Shown: in pieces, positions 54,381 through 63,921 of the stretch | Layout: every line of letters begins with the position of its first letter | How positions within the stretch are numbered: position 1 is the stretch's first letter | NCBI GenBank assembly: GCA_028281575.1 | Contig: JANQJP010000015.1 | Location: forward strand, 1-64,000 | Source: Cellvibrionaceae bacterium | GTDB taxonomy: Bacteria; Pseudomonadota; Gammaproteobacteria; Pseudomonadales; Cellvibrionaceae | Reading direction: 5' to 3' | DNA length: 64,000 bases | The notes under the pieces: generated by a model | Database searches by the model: none | The model's input: the letters and a program-made list of their open reading frames with translations, nothing else | What the model was told of the DNA's origin: nothing | Position numbers and translations under genes: made by a program

Positions 54381-55492
54381 AAGCCCAGCTCCGCAGCGAT
54401 AATGTCGCGCTGCATTTCAGAGGTGCCTGAAAATATTTTGGTGCCTACCGCGTCGCGCAAGTAGGATTCTATTCCTCCATCGGCGTTATAGCCTTGGCTA
54501 CCAAAAATTTGCACTGCGTCCAAGCTGATCTTGAGAAAGGTTTCGCTGATAACAATTTTTGTCATTGAGATTTCCATATCTGCTTTCTTATTCTGGTCAA
54601 GAAGCCAGCAAGCTTGGTGAAGTAAACACTGTGCGGATTCAATTTTTATTTGATTGTCGACAATGGCGTGTGAGATTGCTTGATTTTTTCCGATCGGCTT
54701 ACCAAATTGCTTACGTGATTTTGCATGATCAATACATTGTTGATGCAAACGCTCCATAACACCCAAGAAACCGGCGAATAAACATACACGCTCCCATTTC
54801 ATGGAGTGTTTAAAAATAATCAGTCCCTGTCCTTCTTCTCCGATTCGATTTTCTACTGGGATCCTGCAGTTGTTAAAAGAAACAGCGCTTCCTCTGGTGC
54901 TGTTAAAGCCCATTTTTTCAAAGGTGTCGCCGATGGTGATTCCGGGTGTATTTTTTTCGACAATAAATGCACTGACACCCAGGTAGCCGAGCGCAGGATC
55001 GGTAACTGCATAAACAATAAATACATTGGCGACGGGGCCGTTAGTTACGTAGGATTTCGTTCCATCGAGAATGTAGTGGTCCCCTTTTTTTATTGCGGTC
55101 GATTTAATATTTGAAGAATCCGAGCCCGCTTCTTTTTCCGTCATTCCGTTGCCAGCTATCCAATCCCCTCCCGTGAGCAAAGGCAGGTATTTTTTCTTCT
55201 GTTGCTCTGATCCGAATTCTACAATCGGCATCAAACACGCATATAAATGCGCGCAAACCGAAAACATTAAACCGGTATCCTCACAGCCATTGCCAAAAGC
55301 TTGGGTGATATTTGCAGAAGTCGTTATGTCGTAACCTTGGCCGCCATAGCTTTTTGGTACGGAAAGTCCAAGTAAGCCGAGCTCGGCACATTTTGTCCAA
55401 CTGTGCTTAGTTATTTGTGATAAACCAATACAGTGTTCGCGGTAATAATCGAAAAGAGATTGCTGCTCTGGCAGCCACCCTACGGCTAACAT
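54377..55492 (-). CDS. Acyl-CoA-dehydrogenase-like flavoenzyme, probable prolyl-S-carrier dehydrogenase
   Basis: This 371-residue flavoprotein has the acyl-CoA dehydrogenase fold: AGNGMTEKEAGSDSSNI, the FAD/adenine contact SYVTNGPVANVF, MGFNSTRGSAVSF and the C-terminal QIFGSQGYNADG with FSGTSEMQRDI. In pyrrole pathways (PltE/RedW/Bmp3) such enzymes oxidise prolyl-S-carrier in two steps to pyrrolyl-S-carrier. It is the first gene of a four-gene operon (GAGGAG ribosome site) that continues with the adenylation enzyme, carrier and halogenase. An ordinary fatty-acid dehydrogenase would not be expected in this setting. Confidence 0.87.
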   Translation of the reverse strand: MLAVGWLPEQQSLFDYYREHCIGLSQITKHSWTKCAELGLLGLSVPKSYGGQGYDITTSANITQAFGNGCEDTGLMFSVCAHLYACLMPIVEFGSEQQKKKYLPLLTGGDWIAGNGMTEKEAGSDSSNIKSTAIKKGDHYILDGTKSYVTNGPVANVFIVYAVTDPALGYLGVSAFIVEKNTPGITIGDTFEKMGFNSTRGSAVSFNNCRIPVENRIGEEGQGLIIFKHSMKWERVCLFAGFLGVMERLHQQCIDHAKSRKQFGKPIGKNQAISHAIVDNQIKIESAQCLLHQACWLLDQNKKADMEISMTKIVISETFLKISLDAVQIFGSQGYNADGGIESYLRDAVGTKIFSGTSEMQRDIIAAELGL

Positions 55493-56692
55493 CGTTTCTT
55501 CTCCTCAATCAAAAAAAATAACGGATGCATTAACGACAAGCACAGCTCGGGGAGCTTGAAAAAAAAAGAAAAAAATGCTCTTTTTTTTATTTTGTAAATA
55601 AATTTTATACGTGCGTATGAGGTTAAACTTGAGCCTGATCAAGTTTAATTCGACGGTGTGGTATAAGTTGGTGCTTATATTGCGCATGCACAAATAATTT
55701 GCGCAAGGTCTGTATCGGTCATGGAATAAATTTATGTTGGAAAAACTGCTAGTGAGATTAGCATTTTTATTATAGTTATCAGTCACATTCTTGGCCTCAG
55801 TACTGCCTAATCCCTAAGGTTTAGAAATCGAACCCTTCGTCAGTTCGCAAGAAGACAAGAAACAATCAGCTTTCGTTTAAAACTGTAGTGTGGAACAACT
55901 CCCTAAAATTGTGCTGCGTTTTCCGTTGTTTATCCGCGAGGCAAAGCTTTTCATCAGGGGGCGGGCATACCATACCAAATGATGAGAGCGTTTCGCGGGT
56001 GCTTGTTTGTCTTCTTGTTCAACGTTATACCCTTAGGTGGCGCACAATTCAACATTTTTTTGCAAATTTTGCGACGTTCGAGTGTTTCGACCCTCTCTAC
56101 AGGCATTTGTTCCGCAAGTTTTGCGTGAATGTGCAGGTCTCTTTGGTGAGGCCCCATCCATTGGGGCCGGAGGGTGTAGCTGCCTGGAGCAGCTGGCTGG
56201 GGGCTGTGAGTGCACCTAATGCTGATGATCGGCCGCTGACAGGGACCTCTGTAGAGCGTCAATGAACCAACCTTTGCGCTAAACACCTGGCATTAGCCAC
56301 TAATAACTAAACCGCCAAATGAAAATGCTCTTTTTAGTATCAATAGTTACTATGATAAGGTTTTGCGATCTAAGAACACCTGTTTTTTATTACTAAAAAA
56401 GTGGTATTCTATTCGAAGTATAAATAAGGGCATTTTTAATAACTAAATATTTAACCCGAGCGGTTTTTCGAAACAAAAAGCAGCAAAAATTTACCTGATA
56501 GTCTCCAAGCAGTGTATTTCTTCAATCGTTATTGAGAATTTGTCTTAAAACGACAAACGTTTTCCAGCGTAATTGGTACTTAACGATTGTTTAGCCGTCG
56601 CTTTGATAGGTAAAGGCCGTGGTTTGTGGCCTTGCTTTGCTTCGACGGCGTATGAGATTGGAGGCTGAAATGTCATTGGGGTAGGGACAGAT
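55493..56692. other. Long intergenic region upstream of the pyrrole operon
   Basis: This is 1,200 bases between the divergent operon start and the acyltransferase gene. The part next to the operon (to about 55,790) is AT-rich with long T and A runs and should hold the promoter. From 55,888 to 56,290 a more GC-balanced stretch stays open in several frames, but none has a ribosome site or recognisable motif; it could be a decayed gene. The rest is AT-rich. No RNA, repeat or clear terminator was found. Confidence 0.5.
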
Positions 56693-57667
56693 ATGAATAG
56701 CTCAGCCAGGATTCTATATATTGATTATCTTCGTGCGATATGTGTTCTCTATATAGTCGGTTATTGGCATTTATTTAACTATACGAGCTATTTTCGCGAC
56801 TACGACAATGTTTATACACGCGTCGCAACGCTGATTATTCTCGGGCTGTTTGTCTTTATCTCCGGTTACCTGTTAGCTGTAAATTACGGCGACAAAGCGA
56901 GCGTGGGGACTTTCTTTTTGAAGCGCTTCTTGCGAATTTATCCCTTGTACGCGCTCGCTGTTGCTATGTTTTATTACTATGGCATCAATGACGCCGACGT
57001 ACTTGTTAAGTCGTTATATCTTATTTCAATGTATCAGGGACCGCCGCCGTATACGCTCTGGTTTATCACCATGTTGATGGCATTTTATTTGATTACCCCG
57101 ATATTAATGCTCGCGTCGCGGAATGACTTTGTATTTTTACTTTTTACGCTGGGGCCGTTAATTGCCACCGCAATTTATTCGTTCAATACAGATGGTGTGG
57201 ATTTGCGTTTGCTACTCTATTACCCCTGCTTCTGTGCTGGTATCTATTGTGCCAGGAACGGAATCGTCACGGGTGCCTTTAATTTTTGGACGGCAATTTT
57301 GATGCTCTTATTCGGTTTAGCGTTGCATCGACTGCCAATTCAGTCGCCTCAGCTGGATCACTTGTCTCAAGTGCCGTTGATTATCGGAGGTTTATATCTT
57401 GTGATAGGTTTCTGCGACGCTTTCTCGCGTTTTTTTGTAAAACTACGCTTGATTATGTTGTTAAGTTATTGCAGTTTTTCGATGTACTTATTTCATCGTC
57501 CAGTCTACGTCGCGATAAAGCAGGTATACTTTCCGGTCGACCCCCTTGATCAATTTCTTTATTTGTTGCTTATTGGTGTCACGCTAACCTTGGTGATCGC
57601 GTGGTTCGTTCAAAAATTTTATGACGCTATTTATTTCAAAGTGTTGTCAGTTTTTGGTTGTAAATAG
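56693..57667 (+). CDS. Acyltransferase-3 family membrane protein
   Basis: This 324-residue protein has about ten membrane spans. The family start is IDYLRAICVLYIVGYWHLFN, with the conserved Arg and a His in the first helix, followed by KRFLRIYPLYAL and TLWFITMLMAFYLITP. Members transfer acetyl or succinyl groups to sugars or lipids at the inner membrane. A GGGACAG site precedes the ATG. It stands alone, converging on the GH3 gene. A role in decorating the product of the neighbouring pyrrole operon is possible but unsupported. Confidence 0.82.
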   Translation: MNSSARILYIDYLRAICVLYIVGYWHLFNYTSYFRDYDNVYTRVATLIILGLFVFISGYLLAVNYGDKASVGTFFLKRFLRIYPLYALAVAMFYYYGINDADVLVKSLYLISMYQGPPPYTLWFITMLMAFYLITPILMLASRNDFVFLLFTLGPLIATAIYSFNTDGVDLRLLLYYPCFCAGIYCARNGIVTGAFNFWTAILMLLFGLALHRLPIQSPQLDHLSQVPLIIGGLYLVIGFCDAFSRFFVKLRLIMLLSYCSFSMYLFHRPVYVAIKQVYFPVDPLDQFLYLLLIGVTLTLVIAWFVQKFYDAIYFKVLSVFGCK

Positions 57668-57739
57668 GTCGAATGTTCTTTGTGTAATATAGTTACGTGT
57701 TTTATTTTGGAGTGGCAACATTCTTATCGTCGGAAATTC

Positions 57740-58954
57740 CTAATTAGACCTTTCTATTTGGTCTTCGAGGCATTGAAGGGCTTTGTAGTATTTGTCGTAG
57801 TCCCACGCGATTAAAATATAATTGACGCTGGTCGAGTATGATTTCCACATGCTTTGGCAAAACCCTCGATTGTAGATTGCTCCCATTGTCATATCGTCTG
57901 TAACCAACGTCCCTTGAAATCCGAGTTGATTTCGTAGCACTTGATCTATCACTTTTTTTGAAGTTGAAACGGGGTGCTTTTTATCTACTTGGCTTAATAT
58001 AACATGAGACAACATTATCCAAGCGGAAGTCTGTTTAGTTAATTGAATAAACGGAAGCCAATCACTAGAGGAGAGCGTTTGGATGTCAAGGTCTAATTCG
58101 GCGGAGAAATGGTGAGTATCGGTGGGTACTTTAGCCAGGCCGGGAAAATGTTTTAGTGTTGCACTAACGCCATTTTTTTCCAAGCCTTTTATATATGGGC
58201 CAGCTAAGCTTACCACTTCGTGGGGTAGTGGTGAAATCGCCCGGCTTATGATGAGTGAATTGAAATCTAAGGCACTCGGGGCGCTTAGCGGTTTAAGATC
58301 AACAACCGGGCTAAAATTTAAGGTGACGCCGAGTTCGGCCAATAACTTACCCTGCTTATCGCCATATTTAAATGCTTCGACTTCTGGCTCAGATGACGTT
58401 ATCAGTTCTGCGAGCGGTGCTTGTTTTTCTATAAGGGGGGAGAGTCGTGATACTGGTCCTCCTTCTTGGTCGCTTGCTATGATTAACGGAGGGAGGTCGA
58501 GTTTGTATCTTTCTTTTTGAAGCGAAGCAATGAAGTTTTTCAATTCTTGGTGAGTTATATTTTCGATATTTCTTTTAGATAAAAATATACCCGCTATTCC
58601 CTTGCTTGAGAGACGTCTAACTTCCTGTTTGTCGTTATAGCCGATAATAAGACGACTATTAATTGTTTTTTGGGTTTCGGACGAATTGTACAGTGCGTGG
58701 TGTTTCGTGCGTTGAAGTTGGTATTCCGTAAGCAAGGCCAATAATACTAGCCCTGAACATACTGCCTGGACACCAATGTTGAATAGTTTTCCGCGAGAAA
58801 ATTTTGTTAATAGCGCAGTGAAAAGAGCTAAACCCACGAGTAGTGGAGTTTCAATGCTTCTAATAGCTAAAAGATGCGGGTCGTGCAGATTTATTGCCCA
58901 AAAACTAAGAACTAATATCAGCAATAATATTAGTACGTTGACTACCTTTCTCAT
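57740..58954 (-). CDS. Membrane-anchored glycoside hydrolase family 3 (NagZ-like)
   Basis: This 404-residue protein begins with three hydrophobic segments (about residues 6-24, 33-50 and 57-80) and then a GH3 barrel. The barrel carries PPLIIASDQEGGPVSRL, LKHFPGLAKVPTDTHH (the NagZ-type His/Asp acid-base loop) and LVTDDMTMGAI with the nucleophile Asp. NagZ enzymes recycle peptidoglycan in the cytoplasm as soluble proteins; this version is tethered and may face the periplasm, acting on chito- or muro-oligosaccharides. No companion recycling genes are nearby. Confidence 0.82.
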   Translation of the reverse strand: MRKVVNVLILLLILVLSFWAINLHDPHLLAIRSIETPLLVGLALFTALLTKFSRGKLFNIGVQAVCSGLVLLALLTEYQLQRTKHHALYNSSETQKTINSRLIIGYNDKQEVRRLSSKGIAGIFLSKRNIENITHQELKNFIASLQKERYKLDLPPLIIASDQEGGPVSRLSPLIEKQAPLAELITSSEPEVEAFKYGDKQGKLLAELGVTLNFSPVVDLKPLSAPSALDFNSLIISRAISPLPHEVVSLAGPYIKGLEKNGVSATLKHFPGLAKVPTDTHHFSAELDLDIQTLSSSDWLPFIQLTKQTSAWIMLSHVILSQVDKKHPVSTSKKVIDQVLRNQLGFQGTLVTDDMTMGAIYNRGFCQSMWKSYSTSVNYILIAWDYDKYYKALQCLEDQIERSN

Positions 58955-59101
58955 AAATATAAGCTTTCTATCAAAGAAAAGTTAATAGTGGAGAAGCTTA
59001 AATTTTTAGCTTGACTGGATCAAGCCCGGTTTAAGCGTGCGTCCAGGCTGGGAGATCGTACGTCTAAGTGTATGGAAGATGTCGACAGGTTTGTGACAGG
59101 G

Positions 59102-60241
59102 TTATTCCGTTGCATGTTTTGCCGCGTGGGTGAGTTCCACCACGGTTTTCTTTACGCGTTCGTCGAGCTCAAGCCCTTGATTCATATGATTTTCGGATTC
59201 GCCAATCGCCTGTTGTAGAATGCCTATAAGCTCGGCTTCCTGCTCTTCGGTCAAGCCCATTGAAAATACGGATTCTTCGACGGTGTTCACCATGCGTTCA
59301 AATATGTTCATATTTTCACGCTTGTGTTCTTTTTCCAGTGCCTGAATATCGTCCAGTTCCGAAAGCGCCTTCATCATTGCATCGCGTACATTTGCTGCGC
59401 GCTTGTGTGAGCGGGCGTTGCGCTGATCAAAATATTCGAGTTTGGCGTTTGCCCCCTCGAGCAGGATCATTAGGTTGTCTTTGATGGAGCCGCGTTTGTC
59501 GAGTTCTACCGGCATATTTTTTACAAAGAGGACGATATTTTTTTGAATGGCAAATAGCCGAGCATCTTTTTCAAAAAATGGTTGGTGATAGTTTTGGAAA
59601 CGCTTAAGTAGTTCAGCTTCGAGCTCGCTTACGGGACCGTTGGTGGAAGCGCTCTCTTCCATTGAATCTGCACTTGCGTAAGCGACGGCACTGAGTCCGT
59701 AATTTTCTATGGTACCTAAAAGTAAGTTGAGCAGATCCGTAGCTGTATTTACCGTAAAACTGGCTCTAAGAAAATTAACAATGTTCCCGAGGCTGCCAGA
59801 CTCGGTCATGACGGTTTGCACAAGCTGGTTGGCCGCGCTCGCTTGCTGTTTTAATTCCACGCGGTTACTTCGTAATTGAAGTGTTCGCTTGAGTTTGGAA
59901 TCCAATACGTCGGTATCGAAGGGTTTGGTTACGTAGTCAATCGCGCCTGCATCGTAGCCGCGGATGATCTCATCCGTTGAGTTGTGTCCCGATAAAAAGA
60001 TGATATCGATATCATCAAACTTGTTGTTGTCACGAATCATTTTGCAGGTTTCATAGCCGTCGGTTTTTGGCATTTCCACGTCGAGCAAAATAATGTCGGG
60101 TTTGGGGTGCGTATTGAGCGACTCGAAAGCCTCCTCTGAATTTTTACATAGGATCAGTTCATAGGCATCGTTGAGCAGCGTTTCGAGGATGAGTCTGTCC
60201 TCAGGTGAGTCATCTACGATCATAATCGTGTTGACAGTCAT
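59102..60241 (-). CDS. Response regulator with unclassified helical output region
   Basis: This 379-residue protein has a receiver domain (residues 1-125: MIVDDSPEDR, the phospho-acceptor Asp in IILLDVEMPKTDG, Lys in YVTKPFD). A helical C-terminal part of about 250 residues follows, containing NAKLEYFDQRNARSH and MNIFERMVNTVEESVF. No DNA-binding, GGDEF or phosphatase motif is visible. It is 10 bases downstream of an HPt gene, so phosphate probably reaches it through that protein. No histidine kinase is adjacent. Confidence 0.85.
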   Translation of the reverse strand: MTVNTIMIVDDSPEDRLILETLLNDAYELILCKNSEEAFESLNTHPKPDIILLDVEMPKTDGYETCKMIRDNNKFDDIDIIFLSGHNSTDEIIRGYDAGAIDYVTKPFDTDVLDSKLKRTLQLRSNRVELKQQASAANQLVQTVMTESGSLGNIVNFLRASFTVNTATDLLNLLLGTIENYGLSAVAYASADSMEESASTNGPVSELEAELLKRFQNYHQPFFEKDARLFAIQKNIVLFVKNMPVELDKRGSIKDNLMILLEGANAKLEYFDQRNARSHKRAANVRDAMMKALSELDDIQALEKEHKRENMNIFERMVNTVEESVFSMGLTEEQEAELIGILQQAIGESENHMNQGLELDERVKKTVVELTHAAKHATE

Positions 60242-60251
60242 CGGTACTCGC

Positions 60252-60839
60252 TTAGTCGTGTTTACTAATAAAGCTGCGAATTGTCGTTCGGAGATCGTCG
60301 AGACGAAAATCTATAAGTTGACGCTCGACTAAATCGACGACATCCGCATTTTGAGAGTGGCTAAAATTTAGTTTTAGTTCTTCTACCAGGGACAGTGACT
60401 TGGCCAAGTCATAGTGAAGGTGTTTTTCAATATCGTGCAGGAGCTGACACATCCTTTTGACACTGCCGACGTCACTTTGGTTTATGAGTTCGACACATTT
60501 TTCCAGTTCGTCGAGCCTTTGCTGCAGTAGCGAAAGTTGCGTGTCAATATCAGCTATCTCAGCTGCTTGGAATGTGATTTCCAGTTGTGCGGCCTGGGCG
60601 GAAAGCGCCTCTGCACCAAGACTCGCAGCAGAACCTTTGATTTGATGCACGAGTCGTTTGGCGCCATCTAAGTCGTTGGCTGCGGTAAATTCTTCGAGCT
60701 TAATTCGAGCGTCTTTATTATTGGTGTACAACGAGTTGAGCAATAGAACGACGCGATCCTGCTTGCCGCGCAATCGCGCGACGGCGCCGTTAAGATCAAA
60801 CCCGTCGATTTCTGGTAAGGCCACTACATCTTCCATCAA
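60252..60839 (-). CDS. HPt phosphotransfer protein
   Basis: This 195-residue protein has an HPt domain in its first 120 residues: PEIDGFDLNGAVARLRG, then RLVHQIKGSAASLGAEALS with the phospho-accepting His. The remaining about 80 residues are helical and may be a dimerisation or second four-helix unit. It relays phosphate between a hybrid kinase encoded elsewhere and the response regulator immediately downstream (10-base gap). Confidence 0.85.
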   Translation of the reverse strand: MMEDVVALPEIDGFDLNGAVARLRGKQDRVVLLLNSLYTNNKDARIKLEEFTAANDLDGAKRLVHQIKGSAASLGAEALSAQAAQLEITFQAAEIADIDTQLSLLQQRLDELEKCVELINQSDVGSVKRMCQLLHDIEKHLHYDLAKSLSLVEELKLNFSHSQNADVVDLVERQLIDFRLDDLRTTIRSFISKHD

Positions 60840-61101
60840 TAAACTAGGGAGTTTCGTGAATTTATGCAGATAAAAATCAGCGTAAGTGTATTTAGTATAG
60901 ATGCGAAATTGCGCTTGCTCAGACTTGTGCGGCGATAAAATACTTTCGTTATAAAACGAGGTGTCAAACCATCAATTCGGCAATTAACCTGCTGGTTGTG
61001 TATTTGAAAACATTTGCACAGAGGTGTGCGCGTGCAGCGTTTAAGTAATTGAAAAAAAAGAATTTTTCTAAGGTCCAGGCGCTAAGTTAAATATTTCGTT
61101 A
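60840..61101. other. Intergenic region upstream of the HPt gene
   Basis: This region likely contains the promoter of the HPt/response-regulator pair. The short dyad cgtt-ataa-aacg near 60,950 is too weak to interpret. No other feature is seen. Confidence 0.4.
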
Positions 61102-61239
61102 TCACGAAGCCTCTGCGAGCTGGCGTTGAACATAGTTGGCGTTATTGTTCAGCAGATGCGACAAAATCTGGCGGAATTTCATTTTCACCAGCAGAGCCAT
61201 TATTACACCCAAGATGCCATCCCTGAGTGTGGATTTCAC
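61102..61239 (-). CDS. Possible 45-residue small protein downstream of the symporter
   Basis: A GTG-started frame, 19 bases after the AGCS stop on the same strand, encodes VKSTLRDGILGVIMALLVKM, then KFRQILSHLLNNNANYVQRQ and LAEAS. The first half is hydrophobic and the second amphipathic and polar, as in small membrane-associated regulators. A weak GGAAT precedes the start. There is no homology evidence. Confidence 0.3.
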   Translation of the reverse strand: MKSTLRDGILGVIMALLVKMKFRQILSHLLNNNANYVQRQLAEAS

Positions 61240-61258
61240 TATTCCGGACGAAGCACGA

Positions 61259-62791
61259 CTACTTTAGGCGCTCTCGATAGTCTGCCACTTCTTGTTTAAC
61301 GACAGGTGCAAGAATGTAAAGACCAACTAAGTTGGCCAGACTCATGGCGAAAATCATTGAATCTGAAAAAGTGATAACGTTCCCGAGGCTGGCCATGGAA
61401 CCGAGCACGATGAACAGACAAAACAAAATTTTGTAGGAATAAGAGGCGGTTGACGATCTGCCAAACAAAAAAGCCCAACTAATTGAGCCGTAATAGGACC
61501 AAGACAACATCGTGGAGAAGGCGAAAAGAATCACGGCCGCAGCGAGAATGCCTTTAAACCAGGGGAGCACGCTTGTAAATGCGGCCGATGTCAGCGCTAC
61601 GCCTCCGAGATTCGAGTGCTCTGAGTAAGCCCCGGTAATGATGATGACGAGTGCCGTCATTGTGCATATCACAACGGTGTCGATAAAGGGCTCGAGCAGC
61701 GCGACAAACCCCTCTGTAGCGGGCTCTTTTGTCTTTACTGCCGAGTGGGCAATAGCGGCAGAGCCAATACCCGCTTCGTTCGAAAAGGCCGCGCGTTGAA
61801 AGCCCTGTATCATGGCGCCAATCGCTCCGCCAACGACGCCTTCGGGGCTAATTGCACCCCTGATAATCGCGCCGAAGGCGGAGGGGATTTCACTGAAGTT
61901 GCTGAGCAAGATAAATACGGCTGTGATCAAATAGACCGCGGCCATAAACGGCACTAAGCGCGCGGTGACTTTAGCGATGCTCTTTATGCCGCCAATAATG
62001 ACGACGGCGACGAGCACCGCAATAATGGAGCCAAACAGCCACCCTTTGTTTGCAAAAAAGCTGTTGTTGCCACCTGTAGCTTCTACTGTCATCGAATAGG
62101 CTTGGTTGGCTTGAAACATATTGCCGCCACCAATTGAGCCTCCGATACAGCAAATGGCGAAAAAAACGGCCAGTATCCTGCCTAGATCGCCAAACCCTCT
62201 CTCGGCCAGGCCAGCGGTTAAATAGTATTTGGGCCCGCCGGAAACGGTGCCATCCGCATGGTACATGCGGTACTTTACGCCGAGCGTACACTCGGCAAAT
62301 TTGGATGACATGCCAAGCAATCCCGCAATGATCATCCAAAAGGTTGCGCCTGGCCCACCGACGGAAATGGCCACGGCAACCCCGGCGATGTTGCCGAGAC
62401 CGACGGTGCCTGAAAGCGCAGCGGTCAGTGCCTGGAAATGCGACACTTCACCGGGACTATGCGGATCTGAGTACTTGCCGCGGACGAGATCTATCGCGTG
62501 GCGAAAGCCCCAGACGGATATGAACTTTAAGTAGATAGTGAAAAACAGCGCGCCCAACGCCAGCCATACGACGATCCAGCGTATGCCGAAGTCGTCGCTG
62601 AGCGAAATTTCAGAAAAAATAATGCCGGCGATAAAGTCCGAAACGGGTGCAACTTGCAGGTCGACACATTCGTCAATGCTCATTTCTGATTCAAGACACT
62701 CAGAAAAACTTTGTGTTTGCTCGGTTGAAGCGAAGACTGGGACTGAGAAAAATACACACAAAAGGAGGGTCAGTTTGAACAAGAAGCGCAT
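61259..62791 (-). CDS. Sodium:alanine/glycine symporter (AGCS family)
   Basis: From the ATG at 62,791 this is a 510-residue transporter with an unusual N-terminal signal peptide ([18 protein letters not shown]) and a Cys-containing, exported segment of about 45 residues before the first membrane span. The family core is clear: [53 protein letters not shown]-type loop, [17 protein letters not shown] and [13 protein letters not shown]. It brings in alanine or glycine with sodium ions. The start at 62,809 (TTG) would hide the signal peptide. Confidence 0.92.
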   Translation of the reverse strand: MRFLFKLTLLLCVFFSVPVFASTEQTQSFSECLESEMSIDECVDLQVAPVSDFIAGIIFSEISLSDDFGIRWIVVWLALGALFFTIYLKFISVWGFRHAIDLVRGKYSDPHSPGEVSHFQALTAALSGTVGLGNIAGVAVAISVGGPGATFWMIIAGLLGMSSKFAECTLGVKYRMYHADGTVSGGPKYYLTAGLAERGFGDLGRILAVFFAICCIGGSIGGGNMFQANQAYSMTVEATGGNNSFFANKGWLFGSIIAVLVAVVIIGGIKSIAKVTARLVPFMAAVYLITAVFILLSNFSEIPSAFGAIIRGAISPEGVVGGAIGAMIQGFQRAAFSNEAGIGSAAIAHSAVKTKEPATEGFVALLEPFIDTVVICTMTALVIIITGAYSEHSNLGGVALTSAAFTSVLPWFKGILAAAVILFAFSTMLSWSYYGSISWAFLFGRSSTASYSYKILFCLFIVLGSMASLGNVITFSDSMIFAMSLANLVGLYILAPVVKQEVADYRERLK

Positions 62792-62887
62792 GATTTTCCC
62801 ACTGGGCAAGATGCAAAGTAGCGATTTTAGCTGCTGTAGCCGAGATTACCAGAGCGCGGGCAGGATCTCGGCCACTATGGGTGTGGG

Positions 62888-63367
62888 TTAACGTGCTGAA
62901 TGGAGCGCGCGTTGCTTTTCTCGATTCCAATCGCGCTCTTTTTCGGTTTGACGTTTGTCGTGCAGCTGCTTGCCTTTCGCCAAGCAGACTTCGCACTTAA
63001 CCAGGTGTTTTTTCCAGTAGAGCGCAGTAGCGACGACGGTATGACCCTTTTGATCGGCGTAGCCAGCGAGTTTGCTTATTTCTTTTTCGTGCAGTAGAAG
63101 CTTGCGGTAACGTGTAGGTTCACAAACAAAGTGCGTGGAAGCCGTAGCGAGCGGTTGTATTTGGCAATTTAATAGGAATGCCTCACCATCTTTAATAAAG
63201 ACATAGCTATCCGTGAGTTGTGCTTTACCCTGTCTAAGACTTTTTACTTCCCAGCCTTGCAGCACAATACCTGCTTCGAATTTTTCTACGATGAAATAGT
63301 CGAAGCGAGCTTTTTTGTTTTGTGCGATTGTATTGCTGGACGCTTTACCGCCACCTTTTTTTGCCAT
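62888..63367 (-). CDS. smpB: SsrA-binding protein
   Basis: This 159-residue protein binds tmRNA and brings it to stalled ribosomes. The family pattern is complete: [32 protein letters not shown], then [16 protein letters not shown] and a basic C-terminal tail ([19 protein letters not shown]) that mimics mRNA. It is divergent from ratA-rnfH, an order common in gammaproteobacteria. Its RNA partner lies about 18 kb away. Confidence 0.95.
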   Translation of the reverse strand: MAKKGGGKASSNTIAQNKKARFDYFIVEKFEAGIVLQGWEVKSLRQGKAQLTDSYVFIKDGEAFLLNCQIQPLATASTHFVCEPTRYRKLLLHEKEISKLAGYADQKGHTVVATALYWKKHLVKCEVCLAKGKQLHDKRQTEKERDWNREKQRALHSAR

Positions 63368-63489
63368 GGGCGCGGATTATAAGGACAGTTGCCCGACTTG
63401 TCCCGTGCATTTGGATTTGACGCTACTCTTTTCTTGAACGGCTCGGTAGAATGCGCCGTCATTAGTATTCACAGGCCCCAGGGTGTTAG

Positions 63490-63921
63490 ATGGCAACGAT
63501 TGAACGCAGCGCCTTAGTGCCTTTTTCGGCGCAACAGATGTTTGCGTTGGTAAACGATATTGAAAGCTATCCTAAATTTATGCCCGGCTGCGTCGATGCA
63601 AAGATAATGCGGCGAGGAGATGGTTGGTTGGAGGCCCAGCTCGACTTGGCGCTCATGGGCATCCAGCAATCTTTTACGACTCGCAATGTGCTTGAAGTAC
63701 CCGAAAGGATGACTCTGTCATTAGTCGACGGCCCATTTCGTTCATTTGACGGTGAATGGTGCTTTGATGCATTAAACGAAACGGCGTGTAAGGTTAAGTT
63801 TCGGCTTAAGTTTGAAATGTCCAATCCGTTCGCAGCGATAGCACTTCCTCAAATGCTCAAACGTGCCGCGTCGCAGCAGGTTGAAGCTTTATGCAAACGC
63901 GCAAAAAAGGTTTACCTATGA
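63490..63921 (+). CDS. ratA: RatA-like START/COQ10-domain protein
   Basis: This 143-residue protein has the Coq10/START fold: RSALVPFSAQQMFALVNDIESYPKFMPGC at the start and the later FRLKFEMSNPFAAIALPQML. In E. coli RatA is reported to inhibit ribosome subunit joining; the wider family binds ubiquinone-like lipids. It overlaps rnfH by 4 bases and is divergent from smpB, the standard gammaproteobacterial arrangement. Confidence 0.9.
   Translation: MATIERSALVPFSAQQMFALVNDIESYPKFMPGCVDAKIMRRGDGWLEAQLDLALMGIQQSFTTRNVLEVPERMTLSLVDGPFRSFDGEWCFDALNETACKVKFRLKFEMSNPFAAIALPQMLKRAASQQVEALCKRAKKVYL

Noticed and set aside
54377-55492. Reading the dehydrogenase as a fatty-acid beta-oxidation enzyme
   Set aside because: Its 4-base overlap with an adenylation enzyme and the adjacent carrier and halogenase point to prolyl oxidation.
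55888-56286. Open frames of 110-125 codons on both strands
   Set aside because: No ribosome site or motif in any frame; kept only as a possible decayed gene inside the intergenic entry.
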